The position numbers and the translations under genes are program-made. Positions 1 through 10,816 of a stretch of DNA of 64,000 bases are shown here, piece by piece (position 1 is the stretch's first letter; the number at the start of each line of letters is the position of its first letter). The notes under the pieces were generated by a model. It was not told the origin of the DNA and did no database searches. It saw only the letters and a program-made list of their open reading frames with translations. The DNA comes from Albifimbria verrucaria (lineage: Eukaryota; Ascomycota; Sordariomycetes; Hypocreales; Stachybotryaceae), in assembly GCA_020081605.1 (NCBI GenBank), contig JAHREC010000009.1:2108001-2172000 (forward strand). The letters are read 5' to 3'.

Positions 1-228
1 TATGATGCCATCGATATCGCCAAAGGACCAAGTCTTGGTACCAACTTCACGCTCTGCTCTCCATACGTGCTCCTCGCACATTACCAAGAGTTGGACTGGG
101 CTGCAGAATGCGGCGTGGACCCTGATCTTGTCCGAGTCAGTGTGGGACTAGAAGAGACGCAGGAGTTAAAAGAGGTCTTCCGAAAGGCCCTACGAGCGGC
201 GGAAATGGCACCACCTAAGCAGGACTAG
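1..228 (+). CDS. Cystathionine gamma-synthase-like PLP enzyme, C-terminal fragment
   Basis: The reading frame is open from the first base of the window and ends in TAG, giving the last 75 residues of a larger protein. It contains [20 protein letters not shown] followed by a [11 protein letters not shown] segment. The second is the conserved C-terminal substrate-binding stretch of Cys/Met-metabolism PLP-dependent enzymes (R-x-S-x-G-x-E). The LGTNFTL...[10 protein letters not shown] segment resembles fungal cystathionine gamma-synthase (Met-7/Str2 type), which joins an activated homoserine ester to cysteine in transsulfuration, more than cystathionine gamma-lyase. The catalytic lysine and the N-terminal domain lie outside the window, so the exact family member is an inference. 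The gene runs convergently towards the SPX-RING gene, with about 370 bp between the two stops. No frame problem is visible in this short part. Confidence 0.8.
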   Translation, partial: YDAIDIAKGPSLGTNFTLCSPYVLLAHYQELDWAAECGVDPDLVRVSVGLEETQELKEVFRKALRAAEMAPPKQD

Positions 229-597
229 TACCCACAGCTTGCCGGCTGTTTCTATTGCTCGCCCATTTGGACATTGCTTGAAATGCCGCTGTAACTGTGG
301 TGGTGAACGACATAGATTATGCTGCTCATAGCCTTCTCGAAAATATGAAGACGGGATACGCCTCCTAGATCAATAGTTATCCTTGGCTTGGTGAAAACGT
401 TGAAAGCTGCCTTGTCTTCGTTTGAGTCAGGAACTTGAATGTGAAGCAGGATCTCGGGGATGACTTACAAGAATTCTGAGGGTAGGCAAATGACGGATGA
501 GGATCCATCTTCCAGGCCATGGTGCTGTTACTGGAATGAGATGAGGTGAAAAAGGGGTGGGAAATGAAGCTTTCAAAAGACCTCGGATCCTTGATCA
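229..597. other. Convergent intergenic spacer
   Basis: This is the 3' flank shared by the cystathionine gamma-synthase-like gene (+) and the SPX-RING gene (-). It should hold both terminators or polyadenylation regions. I see no RNA gene, repeat or convincing coding region here. A 78-residue open frame on the minus strand has no recognisable protein character. Confidence 0.6.
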
Positions 598-2256
598 TTA
601 CATGATGCCACATGTCTGCCCAACATAATCTGGACCGTAATCTTCAATGTAGCGCTCAACTTCATTGGCATGCTGTTTTTCTTTGACCTCTTTAGGGAAG
701 TATTTCTTGAGGTATTTGGCGAGATCCCAGTCTAGGTTGTCTGTAGAGCAAAGTTAGCATTCCCACGTGGCATACCTATCTAGGATCTCATGAGTTGACT
801 ATACATACCCAGACAAGCATCCATGACAACATCTGCACGACACAAAGGACAATGCCTCTCTCGTCGCCGTTGGATCTTGACAATGCAGCGGATGCAAAAA
901 CGTGCTGACAGGCCAGGCGCACAGGACGATAAGCAATAGAGAAACAGATTGGACAGAGGTAGTCGTTAATCTGCGGTACCACCGATACGAGATTTTGCGA
1001 AATTTGGGCACAAACATCCTTGGCAATACTCCCGGTCAGGAGTCGGTCGGAACGTAACGCAGTTGGGAATTCTCCCGAGACACCTAATGAAGTTCTTTAT
1101 CGAATTCTATGATAGTTAGTCAGGGGACAAAGAGCCAGCCACAGCAGCCTTTGGGCGAGAATTGAACGGCTTACTCTTGAGGATCTTGTACACAGCAAGC
1201 CTATTTAGCTCTTGAAATTGAAGGTTTGTCAACAGGCTAGCATTGAGGTTGAGAAACCTGGCATAGGCAGCTCTACTTTCACGAAGCCTGAAGCCTTTAG
1301 CCAACTGTCGTTGCTCAACCTCACCCTGGAACCACTGTAGCTGCTTCAAGGCACCCTGGCTAGATCTGAGACCGTGGTCCATTTCATGGGTAGCAAAGAA
1401 GACTTGAGCATCGAGGTAGAGTTCGAATATTTGTCGCCACCGTGCCAGATCGGTCCGAGAGAAGCGACTTGGCTGGGACACAGCAGAAACCTCTTTACCA
1501 AGTTCCTCAATAACCACGGTCATGTTCTGACGCTCTTGAGTTTGAAGGTCATCGAGTCTGTCCACATCATTCTGCAACATGGCAAAGAACTCTCCGTCGA
1601 AAACCAGGGGCAACTCGATAACCTCATAATCGCCCTGTGGCCCAGACTCTAGTGGGGTCGGTAGGGAATTGTTGGACAGATCATCTTCGGTAGCCGGAAG
1701 CAAGGACTCGGAGGAATCGTCAGGGTTCGTACTACGCTTCTGGGGTAGGTCGCGGACGACTTTATCGAGGAAGCGACGGGAGGCTGGAGTCAGAGACGCA
1801 TCGATGACAATGCCATCCTGAAGGTGCAGAATGACGGTTAGCCGTGGTCGTATCTGGTGGGACTCTGCGGTAGCTGCGCGAACCCTACGACGTTAGCAGA
1901 AGCCAGGGAGAGGCGGGTACAGCGTCGGGACGGCGCAAACAAGAAAATCGGGACATTTGAAAATTGGAGGCTTGGGGACGCACGCTTAAGATGATAGCGG
2001 AGGGCAACCGGCGAAGTCTCTTGTGTAGGTTTCAGCAACGCCCTGAGCGTGTCTGGGTCCAGCCCATATTCTTGAAGCTCGCGCTGGACATGCTTTAAGC
2101 ACTTTTTGAGCTGGCCATAGGGAATAGCCTGGTCAACCCAGTGAGAAGGAAAGTCTGTGCCGTGAATGACGAGTTAGTGGCTACGTCGAGGAGAAGACGG
2201 GAGGGCGGCCTACTTTGACTTGCTAAGGAGTCCTTGAAGCTGTGAGCGAACTTCAT
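598..2256 (-). CDS. SPX domain-RING finger protein (putative E3 ubiquitin ligase), two frame breaks
   Basis: Five exons on the minus strand: 2256-2214, 2154-1984, 1864-1175, 1083 (or 1106)-809, and 740-598; all introns are GT-AG with CTAAC-like branch sites. The protein starts MKFAHSFKDSLASQNFPSHW and continues with a YGQLKKCLKHVQREL helix, the N-terminal hallmark of SPX domains, which sense inositol pyrophosphates. The SPX ends in LAVYKILK. A C3HC4 RING follows: CPIC, then CQH, CIRC and CPLC. The C-terminal tail ends in TCGIM. Total length is about 440 residues, normal for fungal SPX-RING proteins, which are presumed ubiquitin ligases linked to phosphate status. Two oddities: a T run at 896-900 is one base short, breaking the RING between its third and fourth metal-binding groups; and the intron-3 acceptor is ambiguous, with the KFDK-containing version also out of frame by one base. 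Both look like base-calling losses. Confidence 0.88.
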
Positions 2257-3695
2257 GGCGGAATAAAGCAGTTCTTGCTGAGCGCATAGGCTTGCGTGGG
2301 GCAGGGGCCAGTGATCGACAAAGCGGTTGCTGCGAGCAGGACTGAGGCACGCGACACCAAGATAGATAGATGACTGGCGGGAACGAGAGGAAGAGAGCGT
2401 GCTGAAAGGCTATTCGCGAATACACGTATGCGCCAGAGCAAGGTATTAGACAGCAGCCGTGAGGCAAGTAGGGATGGTCATTTGATTTACAATGCGATTA
2501 TCCGAAATTTTAGTCACCGATCCCGGGTCTACATTTGGTCTAATAAGGCGGTGGTCTTCGGGTAACTGGTGCCATGATCCATGTGATGGTTTTCTTGACC
2601 GAAGCCCAGATTGGTCGACGCCACGGGAGGGGCAACTTAGTTCCAGGCTAAGCTTCTCAGGTCATCGTTCAGAGAGCAAACGCGCGAAGCGATGGTCGAG
2701 AACACGGCAGGTCAGCTTGCATATCTCCAGGCTAACAGCAAAGGCTACAGTGAGGCCACAGGTACCCAGTAGTGATTGTCCAGTATCAAGGCTACCTTAG
2801 TACCTAGACACGCACCTAGATACCTGTAAGTACCTCCTAGGTAGGTACTAACCTGGGGAAGGTCAAGGGCAGGCACTAAGTACCTTAGAGGTAGGTACCT
2901 GGTAGTAGGTGGGCTTAGTGCCACCATCCTCCCGTCACTATAACGTTAGGGAGAGAGGACTGTACGTAGTGGCAAGGCCAGGTAGTAGTAGGTAGCAGAT
3001 TAAAGAAAAGTATGGCAAAGGACAAGAGTGAGCGGGAAAAATTTCCATTCCAACTCGCAGCATGGAGGGGTCCACTCACCATATCCATCTCCCCGCCATC
3101 CTTATAAGCAACGATGACATCAAGTAAGCCTACCTACCTGGCAACTACCATACGGAAGCGCCATTTGCGGCATCTCCCACGATGGAGCAACAGGGTGCTT
3201 CCCAGAAGGTTGCACGATGGGTCTCCCCATCCGCCTCCAGCCAGCGCTAGCATGCCATATCCTTCCTTCTCCTGTGATGGCTGGCCTCATTATTGTTCCG
3301 CTCCTAGGTCGCTAACTTGGTTAGTTTATGGAGACACCACTTGAAGGTGCCTTACCTTGTCTTAGGTAATTTTCCAAATCTTGGCTCAACCATACCTCAA
3401 AACACGATACTTTCCTTTGTTTCGCACAACCAGAGCACCACGGCCTACACCATTTCTTCCGGCTTGGGCTCTCGTGACGCCCTCGCTTCGCCTCGCTCGA
3501 TATTTCACCCTGCCAGCACAAGACATTTTCCGCCTACATCTGCCCCGCTCCGTCGCCTAATCATTGCGGTCCTCATTTGCAACCCTGGGATGTAAACATC
3601 TCTTCGGCTTTTTATATATCTCCTGGCATAAGGTTACGGGAATTATCCGCCCTTGCTCTCCTTCTTGACGACTTTGGCCAGCTTGAGCGCCAACC
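2257..3695. promoter_or_regulatory. Divergent promoter region, SPX-RING / Jjj1-like gene
   Basis: The starts of two divergently transcribed genes lie 1.44 kb apart, so this stretch must hold both promoters and 5' untranslated regions. Between about 2,790 and 2,910 there is a cluster of TACCTAGG and GGTAGGTACC motifs on both strands, with further GTAGGTA and TACCTACC words near 2,980 and 3,126. Such motifs are common between genes in sordariomycetes; their role is not settled. Open frames here (for example 2492-2800) look random. No RNA gene was seen. Confidence 0.5.
2790..2910. repeat. Cluster of TACCTAGGTA-type palindromic motifs
   Basis: Short words such as GTACCT, CCTAGGTAGGTACT and GAGGTAGGTACC recur on both strands within about 120 bp and are able to pair with each other. 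The same words recur singly near 7,627, 8,130, 15,650 and 17,932, always between genes. They could be regulatory or simply a neutral oligonucleotide bias of the genome. Confidence 0.55.
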
Positions 3696-5413
3696 ATGGG
3701 CGCCAACCAGTCCTCTAGCCAAGGTGACGCCGGTCCCACAAACCAAGCGCCTACCAAGACTTGCTACTATGATCTGCTCGGTGTCGAGAGGCTAGCAACA
3801 GACGATGAGCAAGTTGACCTTCTCATGCCGCTGTGTCCGCCCAGACTTCGGCTAACCGCTTCCTAAAGGATCAAGAAAGCCTATCGAAGGAGGGCCCTCG
3901 AACTTCATCCCGATCGCAATTTCGGCGATGTCGAGTCAGCTACGAGGAAATTCGCCGAGATCCAAGCTGCCTACGAAGTTCTGTCCGACCCACAAGAAAG
4001 GGCGTGGTATGACTCCCATCGCGATGCCATCCTCAACGGTACAGACGGTCAGCAGGATGGTTCTGAGCCACCCACGTTCCGCAACGTTCGCTTGACCTCC
4101 ACCGAGGAGATCATGGCTTTGATTCGAAAGTTCAACGCCACTGTTCCCTTCACCGATGATACCAATGGCTTCTTTGGCATCGCCAGGAGACATTTGAGCA
4201 CCTGGCTTTAGAGGAGGAGGCTGCTGCTGAATTTGACAATATCGACTGTGTCGACTATCCGACCTTTGGCTCTTCTGACGACGACTATGAATCCATTGTG
4301 AAGCCCTTTTACGCTGCCTGGGCCAGCTTCTCCACCGTGAAATCTTTCTCGTGGAAGGACAAATACCGCTTATCCGACGCCCCGGACCGTCGAGTACGTC
4401 GACTTATGGAGAAGGAGAACCGCAAGTGCCGGGATGACGCCATCCGTGAATTCAATGATGCTGTTCGCTTTCTGGTTACCTTTGTGCGCAAACGCGATAC
4501 GCGTTATGTTCCTAACAGCCAAACCGACGCCGAACGCCAGAAGTCTCTTCGAGATGCGGCAGCCGCTCAAGCCGCTCGCTCGCGCGCGGCGAACCAAGAG
4601 AAGTTAGCAACTTACGAAATTCCTGAATGGGCGCAATCCAGAGACGCCGATATCGTGTCGGATGAATTTTCCGTGTCTGGGGACGAATCGGAAATAGAAG
4701 TCTTGGAATGTGTCGTGTGCAGCAAGACATTTAAAAGCGACAAGCAACTGGAGGCCCACGAACGAAGCAAGAAGCATGTCAAGGCAGTTCAGCAGCTGCG
4801 CCGTCAAATGCAAAAGGAAGGGGCTGAGCTAGACCTTGACCCTGTGGAACCAACAAACGCAGAAGACCATGGAGCAAATATCCCTCGATCAACTTCACCT
4901 GGCACCTCTATGGCAGATAGGGGACCAGGAGACTCAGTGAACGACAACTCTGACAAGAATACAGAACTCGGACCAAGTTCCTCGCCACGGAGCTCCCTCC
5001 ACTCGGTGGACAGTGATGATTATGCCCCTAGGGGCGCCGTGGAGGATCGTTTAGCTGATGGTCTTACTAATAATACTGCGAGTGAACCTCCATCTAACAC
5101 AAGTGACAATGAGTTGTCGGCATCTGCCCAAGGTCTTGATATCGAAGATGATGTTCCGAAGAAGAAAATTGGTAAAGCTAAGGCCAAGAGGGAGAGAAAG
5201 GCAGCAGCGCTGCGGACGCAGGAAGATGAGCTGGTAAGTATTCATTGCAAGATTCTTGCTACCAATCAATTCTCATTCTGACATATACAGCATCGGTGTT
5301 CTGTCTGCAACGAGACCTTCACATCTCGGTCTAAGCTCTTCACTCACATTCGTGACGAGGGCCATGCCGCAGCCGTGGCTAAGCCAGTCTTTAGTGGAAA
5401 GAAGCGACGTTGA
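3696..5413 (+). CDS. Jjj1/DNAJA5-type J-domain protein with two C2H2 zinc fingers
   Basis: Three exons: 3696-3808, 3869-5233 and 5291-5413, giving about 533 residues. The J domain begins at CYYDLLGV (about residue 23), with the catalytic HPD triad at 51-53 (LELHPDRN) and [15 protein letters not shown] downstream. A first U1-type C2H2 finger (CVVC...HERSKKH) lies at about 318-342, then an acidic, serine-rich low-complexity region, then a second finger (CSVC...HIRDEGH) at about 495-518 and a basic end, GKKRR. This order is that of yeast Jjj1, an Hsp70 co-chaperone that helps release and recycle the Arx1-Alb1 export factor during cytosolic 60S ribosome maturation. Intron 1 has a GC-AG border (GCAAGT donor). 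The frame breaks near 4186: GCCAGG-AGACATTT lacks one G, and adding it restores the family motif R-E-T-F. The start is the first ATG in frame before the J domain. Confidence 0.9.
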
Positions 5414-5734
5414 GTTAAGATTGACTCCTGCGAATTCATTGCACCGCAAGACCCATGTGGTAGACCTGTGAAATCACTTCCTACGACGTGCTAATGACCT
5501 CCATGGAACACCGAGCCCCGTGAAAGCCATCATTCCTCCTCCATGCCGTTCAGATGTGGCTTTCTCGACCGATTAAGGCTCAGCTTCCGCCAGAGCCCCT
5601 GTGTTAAAAAACAGCAATGCTTGAACCAGCCTAGACACCTCTTATGTCTCCATACACTTCACACCAACTTTGGTTACAGTCTATCCAGAGGTAAGCCTTG
5701 AAGGGGCGAAGGCTTAAGACGTCTCGCCCGTGAT
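5414..5734. other. Convergent intergenic spacer
   Basis: This 321-bp stretch separates the stops of the Jjj1-like gene (+) and ATG4 (-). It presumably carries both 3' untranslated regions. I see no RNA gene, repeat or coding region in it. Confidence 0.6.
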
Positions 5735-7318
5735 TTATGCATCGGGTGTAGCATCGCTCTCATTATCACTCAATATTTCGACTTCGTCAATAGCGCCCTG
5801 TCGACCTTCGACTGCTCCTTGGAGAATAGGATCATGGTCGGCCACATGGATTATAGCTTTGCCCTGGACATGCTTCACACATCGTCGCCAATTGACCCAG
5901 TCCTCTTCGTTGCGAATGAGAAAAGCAATCAACATGCTCGGGTCCATTTCACGTATATGGATACGCCGTAATCGCGAGGTGTGACACGAACTCAACTCAT
6001 CATCTGTGTACTGCGCGGGATTTTCATGGTATGGTAAGGCCTTCCTGGTGTAATGCGGGTCGAGGTAGAACAGGTGGGCACCTTGGGCTGCACCTTGTGC
6101 TCCAACAAAGTAATGAGATGATGATGGACGGCCACTTCATTCAAGGATTAGCAAACAGTAGTCGAACGTTATAGATGGGTGAATGATGACCTACCCAGCA
6201 ATACCAATTGATTGGGTCATCTGGAGCGATGCAACCAATGCCTCCCAGTACACTGGGTTGATTTTGTCAATGCCCAGACGGGTTCCTACTAGAATTAAAG
6301 TGGGTTGGAAATGTTTTCCGTCTGCTTTGGCAATCTTCATGAAGCTATCCTCATAGACGTCTGCCCCATCCCCAGCCGAATACACTCGTAGGGATAACTC
6401 GTGTGCGTTGGTTAGAGCTCTGGAAGCATGGTGTGTAAGCCTACGGGATTCCATTGGAGTGATGAAAGCTTACTGTATGCATCGAGCAGTGGCAGATGGC
6501 CCGAACCACTCCCCAGGGTATTTGCCACAGGCGGTTGCGCCATGCCGTACAAAGTTGTGAATTGAATAAGGTGCCCTGGGGTCATCAGCAAACAGTCGAA
6601 TGAGTTCGCGTTCTTTTTCCGGTAGGTCGCCTCGACGCCAATCTAGCACCACTAATTAGGTCATTTGTTTGCCATACTATGATGGGATATTTTGATCCTA
6701 CCTCGCCCCAGACGGAGTGTTGCCAGGGTGTTAGCCAGCAAGCTCTGACCCGACCGAATCATGCAACCCCAACCGCTGTCTGAGGAAAAGCCTGCTTGAT
6801 CAACAAGTTGGCTCTTTATCCTCATTGAAAATGAAAGCGCGGACGATGCTTTTGGGTCGCTGGATCTGGGGATCGACTCAAAGTCAGATCGGTATGTCAT
6901 CCAAAACCTCGATTCGAAGTCATCCAAGAAGCCTTGTGGCCACCCTCCTTCCTGTCCTGGGTCCTCGTAAGCAAGGGATGATGAGAAGCTGCTAGATGCT
7001 GAATCTGGGGGTCTCGGGTACGTTGACCGGCGGTGATGCATTGGTTCTGGAGGCAGCTTCGCTTGGTGGTGAGTTTCCCAGTGTTGGTCCTGTTGCTGCG
7101 GCATCTGCCGATGCTACCGCCGTGGGACCCTTGGAATCATCGCGTCTCGACTCTGTATTTCCGACACGCACCCGCTTCGCGTCACTAAGTTTATATGAAC
7201 GACCAAGACACCAGACAGGCTGATCAAGATCGCGATCGTTCACGGGCTCGGGGTCCCAGAACAACTGGACAATACGGCGGTAAGGGCCTAGGTCAACGTT
7301 TGTCATGGCGGACTCCAT
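5735..7318 (-). CDS. ATG4: Cysteine protease Atg4 (autophagy)
   Basis: Four exons on the minus strand: 7318-6702, 6642-6474, 6419-6195 and 6134-5735, about 469 residues. Atg4 is the cytosolic C54-family protease that trims Atg8 to expose its C-terminal glycine for lipidation and later removes the lipid. Visible family features are IVQLFWDPEP and VWCLG near the start; a low-complexity linker; FLDDFESRFWMTYRS; the catalytic cysteine in DSGWGCMIRSGQ (about C185); GTRLGIDKINPVYWEAL; and the Asp-His pair in FYLDPH (about D362 and H364). The acidic tail is EILSDNES. The frame breaks in the linker, in a C5 run at 7007-7011 (ETP to PDSASSSF): either one C too many or two missing. A short in-frame GAQGA/AQGAH duplication precedes the DPH motif. 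Start: MESAMTNVDLG fits the family; an in-frame ATG at 7408 would add 30 residues, and a second at 7306 would remove four. Confidence 0.92.
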
Positions 7319-8474
7319 GTATATCGCTCGGCCTAGCTTTGGTTTGCGGTTTGAATAAAAATCTCCTCGCGGGCGACGTAGCGGCTCGGGGGTAAATCTA
7401 TGGCTCACGAGGTCAGGTGCGAGTTCAAGGCAATGGTCATGATGGTGTGCCCTGGACCAGTGATGCTACCCACCGCGTGACTCTTTAGTTGCAATGAAGG
7501 GGCCAGCAACATACCTTGCAGCCAGTATATAGGTCCTTGCACAAGCTATGAACTAACCCAGGCGATGGCCCGAGAAGATGTGCGATGGAAATGTGACCCG
7601 ATAGCACAGGCAGACAGATACGTTGATACCTACCAAGGTAGGCGGGATGACGTTATGCGACTGTCGTGTTCTAGGGTAGGAGGCGATACAACGAGCAAAA
7701 GGACTGGTTGGGAGTTGTGTAAGGGAGCTGTGGCCTGGCCTGACTACGCCTTAGTGATTCCGATACTAAGGAAACATTGCATTTGGAAGAGAGGCCTTCT
7801 GCCTGGGGGTAGAAACCAGACCACCCCAAGACAACGGATAGTGTACAGGTACCAAGCTGCACGGCGTTGTCACTTGATGCCGGCCTGCCCACATCATTCC
7901 ACAGGCCTAACTTTAGGTACATGAGGGTAACGCAACAATACCATGCATCATTTTCTTCACCTAACCACGGTTATTTACTTGACTAAATCACAGCCAGGAG
8001 GCTGTGCACGATAGAAAACTCATCACTGTCGCACGGTAGTATTACCAATCGAATTTCTCTTTCTTCTCTCAATTTCAATGACGATAGAAGCATTGAATTA
8101 TCCTAATCTTGCACCATCCTTGATCACAGGCACCTAGGTATAGTATGGTACTGAAGAAGCCAAGGCAGAAAGGGAAGATTGCCCCACCAGCTTTACCTTT
8201 CCTTGTGACCCCACAGCACCCGAAGTTGTTATCGATAAAGTATGCGGGTACATTGGTGCCTGCTGGCAGTTACCAAGGTGCCCCATTGGGCAAGGTAAGC
8301 ATCTAGTACTGTGCTAAACAGCCATAACTAGCCCGAGAAATTATAAGCACCTTTATCAGTCATTGCTTTGCCACCGGCACTACTAACAGAGCCGGCTCAG
8401 CATACCTAAATCAAAACCATCTTCTTCCCATACATACTCAGAATGATACCTAACGCATTCTAAAACACATCACC
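7319..8474. promoter_or_regulatory. Divergent promoter region, ATG4 / SQS1
   Basis: About 1.16 kb separate the two start codons, so this holds both promoters. TACCTACC/GGTAGG words occur at about 7,627 and CACCTAGGTA at about 8,130. A 119-residue open frame (7565-7924) and a 53-residue one (8145-8306) have no recognisable sequence and no supporting features. No RNA gene or transposon seen. Confidence 0.45.
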
Positions 8475-10470
8475 ATGGCACGCAAGAAGGGTACATCAAC
8501 GCCTAGGGGCGGCCGTGGCGGACGCGGTGGGGACGTGGTGGTCGACCAACTCATCGTGGGCACAGTCATGTTGACCAACAGAGTACTCATGGAACCTGTG
8601 AGTAGCCAGAGGGAGGTTGGCTTTGTTCCGTGCCTCTATACTGACACCCACGCAGCATTTGGCTTCACATTGGCCGATGAGGCTCGACAAACTTCCCAAC
8701 GTGATCACACGTTTTGGAGCAGCAGCAACAATCTAAGGAGCAAACCAGTTTCTTTCATCAGCGCTGGTACAAGCGAGCCACTGAAGCAACTGGACGACCT
8801 CATGAGGCGTTTTAGTCATGATGAAGCTCAACCCTCTGAAGCTACCGGCGAGACTATCGGCTTGAGTTCCACGCCAGCCCAGCAACATGGGCTTCAGTCA
8901 CCTCGCAGCAGCCAAGTAGAGCAAGAACCGCAAGAAACAGTCAACAGTGGGCAAAACTCGAGCAAGCCCTGTCGTGAAGACTCCAAAGATTCCATCAAAG
9001 AGCCACTCTTCGTCATCGATGTTTTAGGAGGGCCAGTTGAAGCACCCCGACAGAGCCTACTCCAGACTCTAAGCAGCTCTTGGAAAGTACCAGTGATGAA
9101 GAGGTTATTCTCTTCAAGGGTCGTAAATCTCGACAAAGACAGCCCGAAAACACAGATATCTCACTCATACAAATGCATACGGAGATCCAAGTTGTTGAGA
9201 ATGAGATAAGCGAGTCTACTGCCAAACTTCATGTTGGCCGTAAGCGCAAGCCTAAGAAAGCCAAAAAGCCCGCCCCACGAGGCAAAAACGACGAAGAGGA
9301 TGCATTGATTGCAGATTATATTGCCAATATGCGAGAAAACGGCGAGGCTGATGAGTTCTTACTTCAAGCAACATACAACAGACGAGACTTAGGTGGCTCA
9401 GATGCAGACGTCGTCCTGGACGCTAGCAGCGAATCTTCAGATAACCTAAGCGACGGCGCATCTGATTCAGACAAGCCACAGGAAGATATTGTAGCGCCGT
9501 TAGACGATGTGTATCGATCGGAAAGCGAATTGGACGATGAGACATTGGCAAAACTACTTGCCGGACACGAACCGGGAATTGATCTAACAGCAACTTTTGA
9601 TATTAATAATTTAGAGTCGAGTGACAGCGATTCATCCGAGGACTTGCGAGACCGCAAATATCCCGATGAGTTGGATCTCATGGATTGGGAACGACCTAGC
9701 CTACGACGGAAGCGCAAAGGAGCTCGAGCCCAGATCAGTTTTGGGGCGTCCGATTCCGAACTAGAACAGACTCTCCAAGTCGCATGGAAAAATGATCGCC
9801 TGAAAAAGTCACAGCGGAAAAGGCAGAGGGAGGAGCTAAGGGCTCTGGGTTTGCTAGGACAAAGTAAACCAGGTGATCTGCGGGTCAAGTACCCGCAGGG
9901 CATGAGTTTGAATGAGGTGAGCGAGGAGATGAGGTTGTTTCTTCAAGCCGCGCAAGAGACGTGAGTACAATTCCCTGTCTAGAACATACATCGATTCTAA
10001 CTCTGTTCACACATCACAGCGTCACACTCCCGCCCATGGACACGCATGCGCGGAAAATGATACATGAGCTTGCCAACAAATTCAATATTAAGTCCAAATC
10101 TACCGGAAAGGCCGACCAGCGCAGACCCACGCTCTATCGAACGCTCAGGACATTACCGTACTCCGAGGCCGCATTTGATCAAGCTGTCAGCCGTATCAAC
10201 CGCCGATACTTTCCACGTCAAGATCTGAAAGGGAAAGCCAAACGTGGCCAGCGACCGCCTCCAGCGAGGACAAACCATGCAGAGGCGACATATCGCGACG
10301 GCGAGGTGGTAGGTGCCGCTGCACCAGAACTGGGTGTTGAAAATCGTGGGAGGGCCATGCTGGAAAAGATGGGATGGAGTAGCGGGACTGCCCTTGGTGC
10401 AACTCACAACAAGGGCATCCTCCTACCGGTGACGCATACGATGAAACGCAGCAAAGCCGGTCTTGCCTAA
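8475..10470 (+). CDS. SQS1: Sqs1-like R3H and G-patch protein (Prp43 cofactor)
   Basis: Three exons: 8475-8597, 8656-9960 and 10020-10470, about 626 residues. The N-terminus is basic and RGG-rich (TPRGGRGGRGG). FGFTLADEAR and PVSFISAG follow, then an acidic Ser/Asp-rich middle including EEVILFKGRK and DALIADYIANMRENGEADEFLL. The C-terminal part has an R3H domain from about 478 (VTLPPMDTHARKMIHELAN) and a G-patch from about 581 to the end (GRAMLEKMGWSSGTALGATH). This order defines yeast Sqs1/Pfa1, a nucleolar and cytoplasmic cofactor that stimulates the DEAH helicase Prp43 in 40S maturation. Two single bases appear to be missing: one G in the G4 run at 8529-8532, restoring an RGG-rich continuation GGRPTHRGH, and one C in the C4 run at 9044-9047, restoring VEAPPTEPTPD. 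Both junctions fit intron phase once corrected. Confidence 0.88.
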
Positions 10471-10816
10471 TCCCGGTGGTGTTGGCGCCGTCTTGCATGC
10501 GAGTGGGCATTGCAAGTCATCGGGTTAGGCATGCTAGATATTAACGAGGGCATCAGGTAGAACAGGCGAGCGTAGAATGTGCAAGAATTCATTTAATCGA
10601 GTTCCCTATTCTCGATATTTATTGTACAACCGCGAACCCCGTTGACCGTGTGAAGACATTGCCCCATAAAGCAAAACCATCCGTAACGCATTAAGAGACA
10701 CCCAAATACTCGAGACGCGACGCGTCCTGTGCAGGATCTCAGATCATGACACCCTAATGCCACGCAAAAACACGAATTCAAAAGGCTCAAAGTGAGAAGC
10801 TCCCGCGTGAGACAGC
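10471..10816. other. Convergent intergenic spacer
   Basis: Between the SQS1 stop (+) and the H2B stop (-). It is expected to hold both 3' ends. Nothing else recognised. Confidence 0.6.

Noticed and set aside
1374..1652. 92-residue open frame on the plus strand
   Set aside because: It lies antisense inside the SPX exon, which has clear family motifs; the plus-strand product has none.
2492..2800. 102-residue open frame on the plus strand
   Set aside because: Located in a divergent promoter, no family resemblance, biased composition, and it runs into the TACCTAGG motif cluster.
7007..7171. An intron with a GTGCGT donor in the ATG4 linker as the cause of the frame change
   Set aside because: No branch site precedes the only usable acceptor, and the frame before the C5 run has the Ser/Pro/Ala-rich character of Atg4 linkers; a homopolymer error explains it better.
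7565..7924. 119-residue open frame on the plus strand
   Set aside because: No recognisable domain; an overlapping 83-residue frame on the other strand shows that open frames here occur by chance.
8145..8306. 53-residue open frame upstream of SQS1
   Set aside because: No family resemblance; it could be an upstream open frame but there is no transcript evidence.
896..9047. Programmed ribosomal frameshifting as the cause of the frame breaks
   Set aside because: The sites lack slippery heptamers with downstream structure, differ in base and context, and occur in unrelated housekeeping genes.
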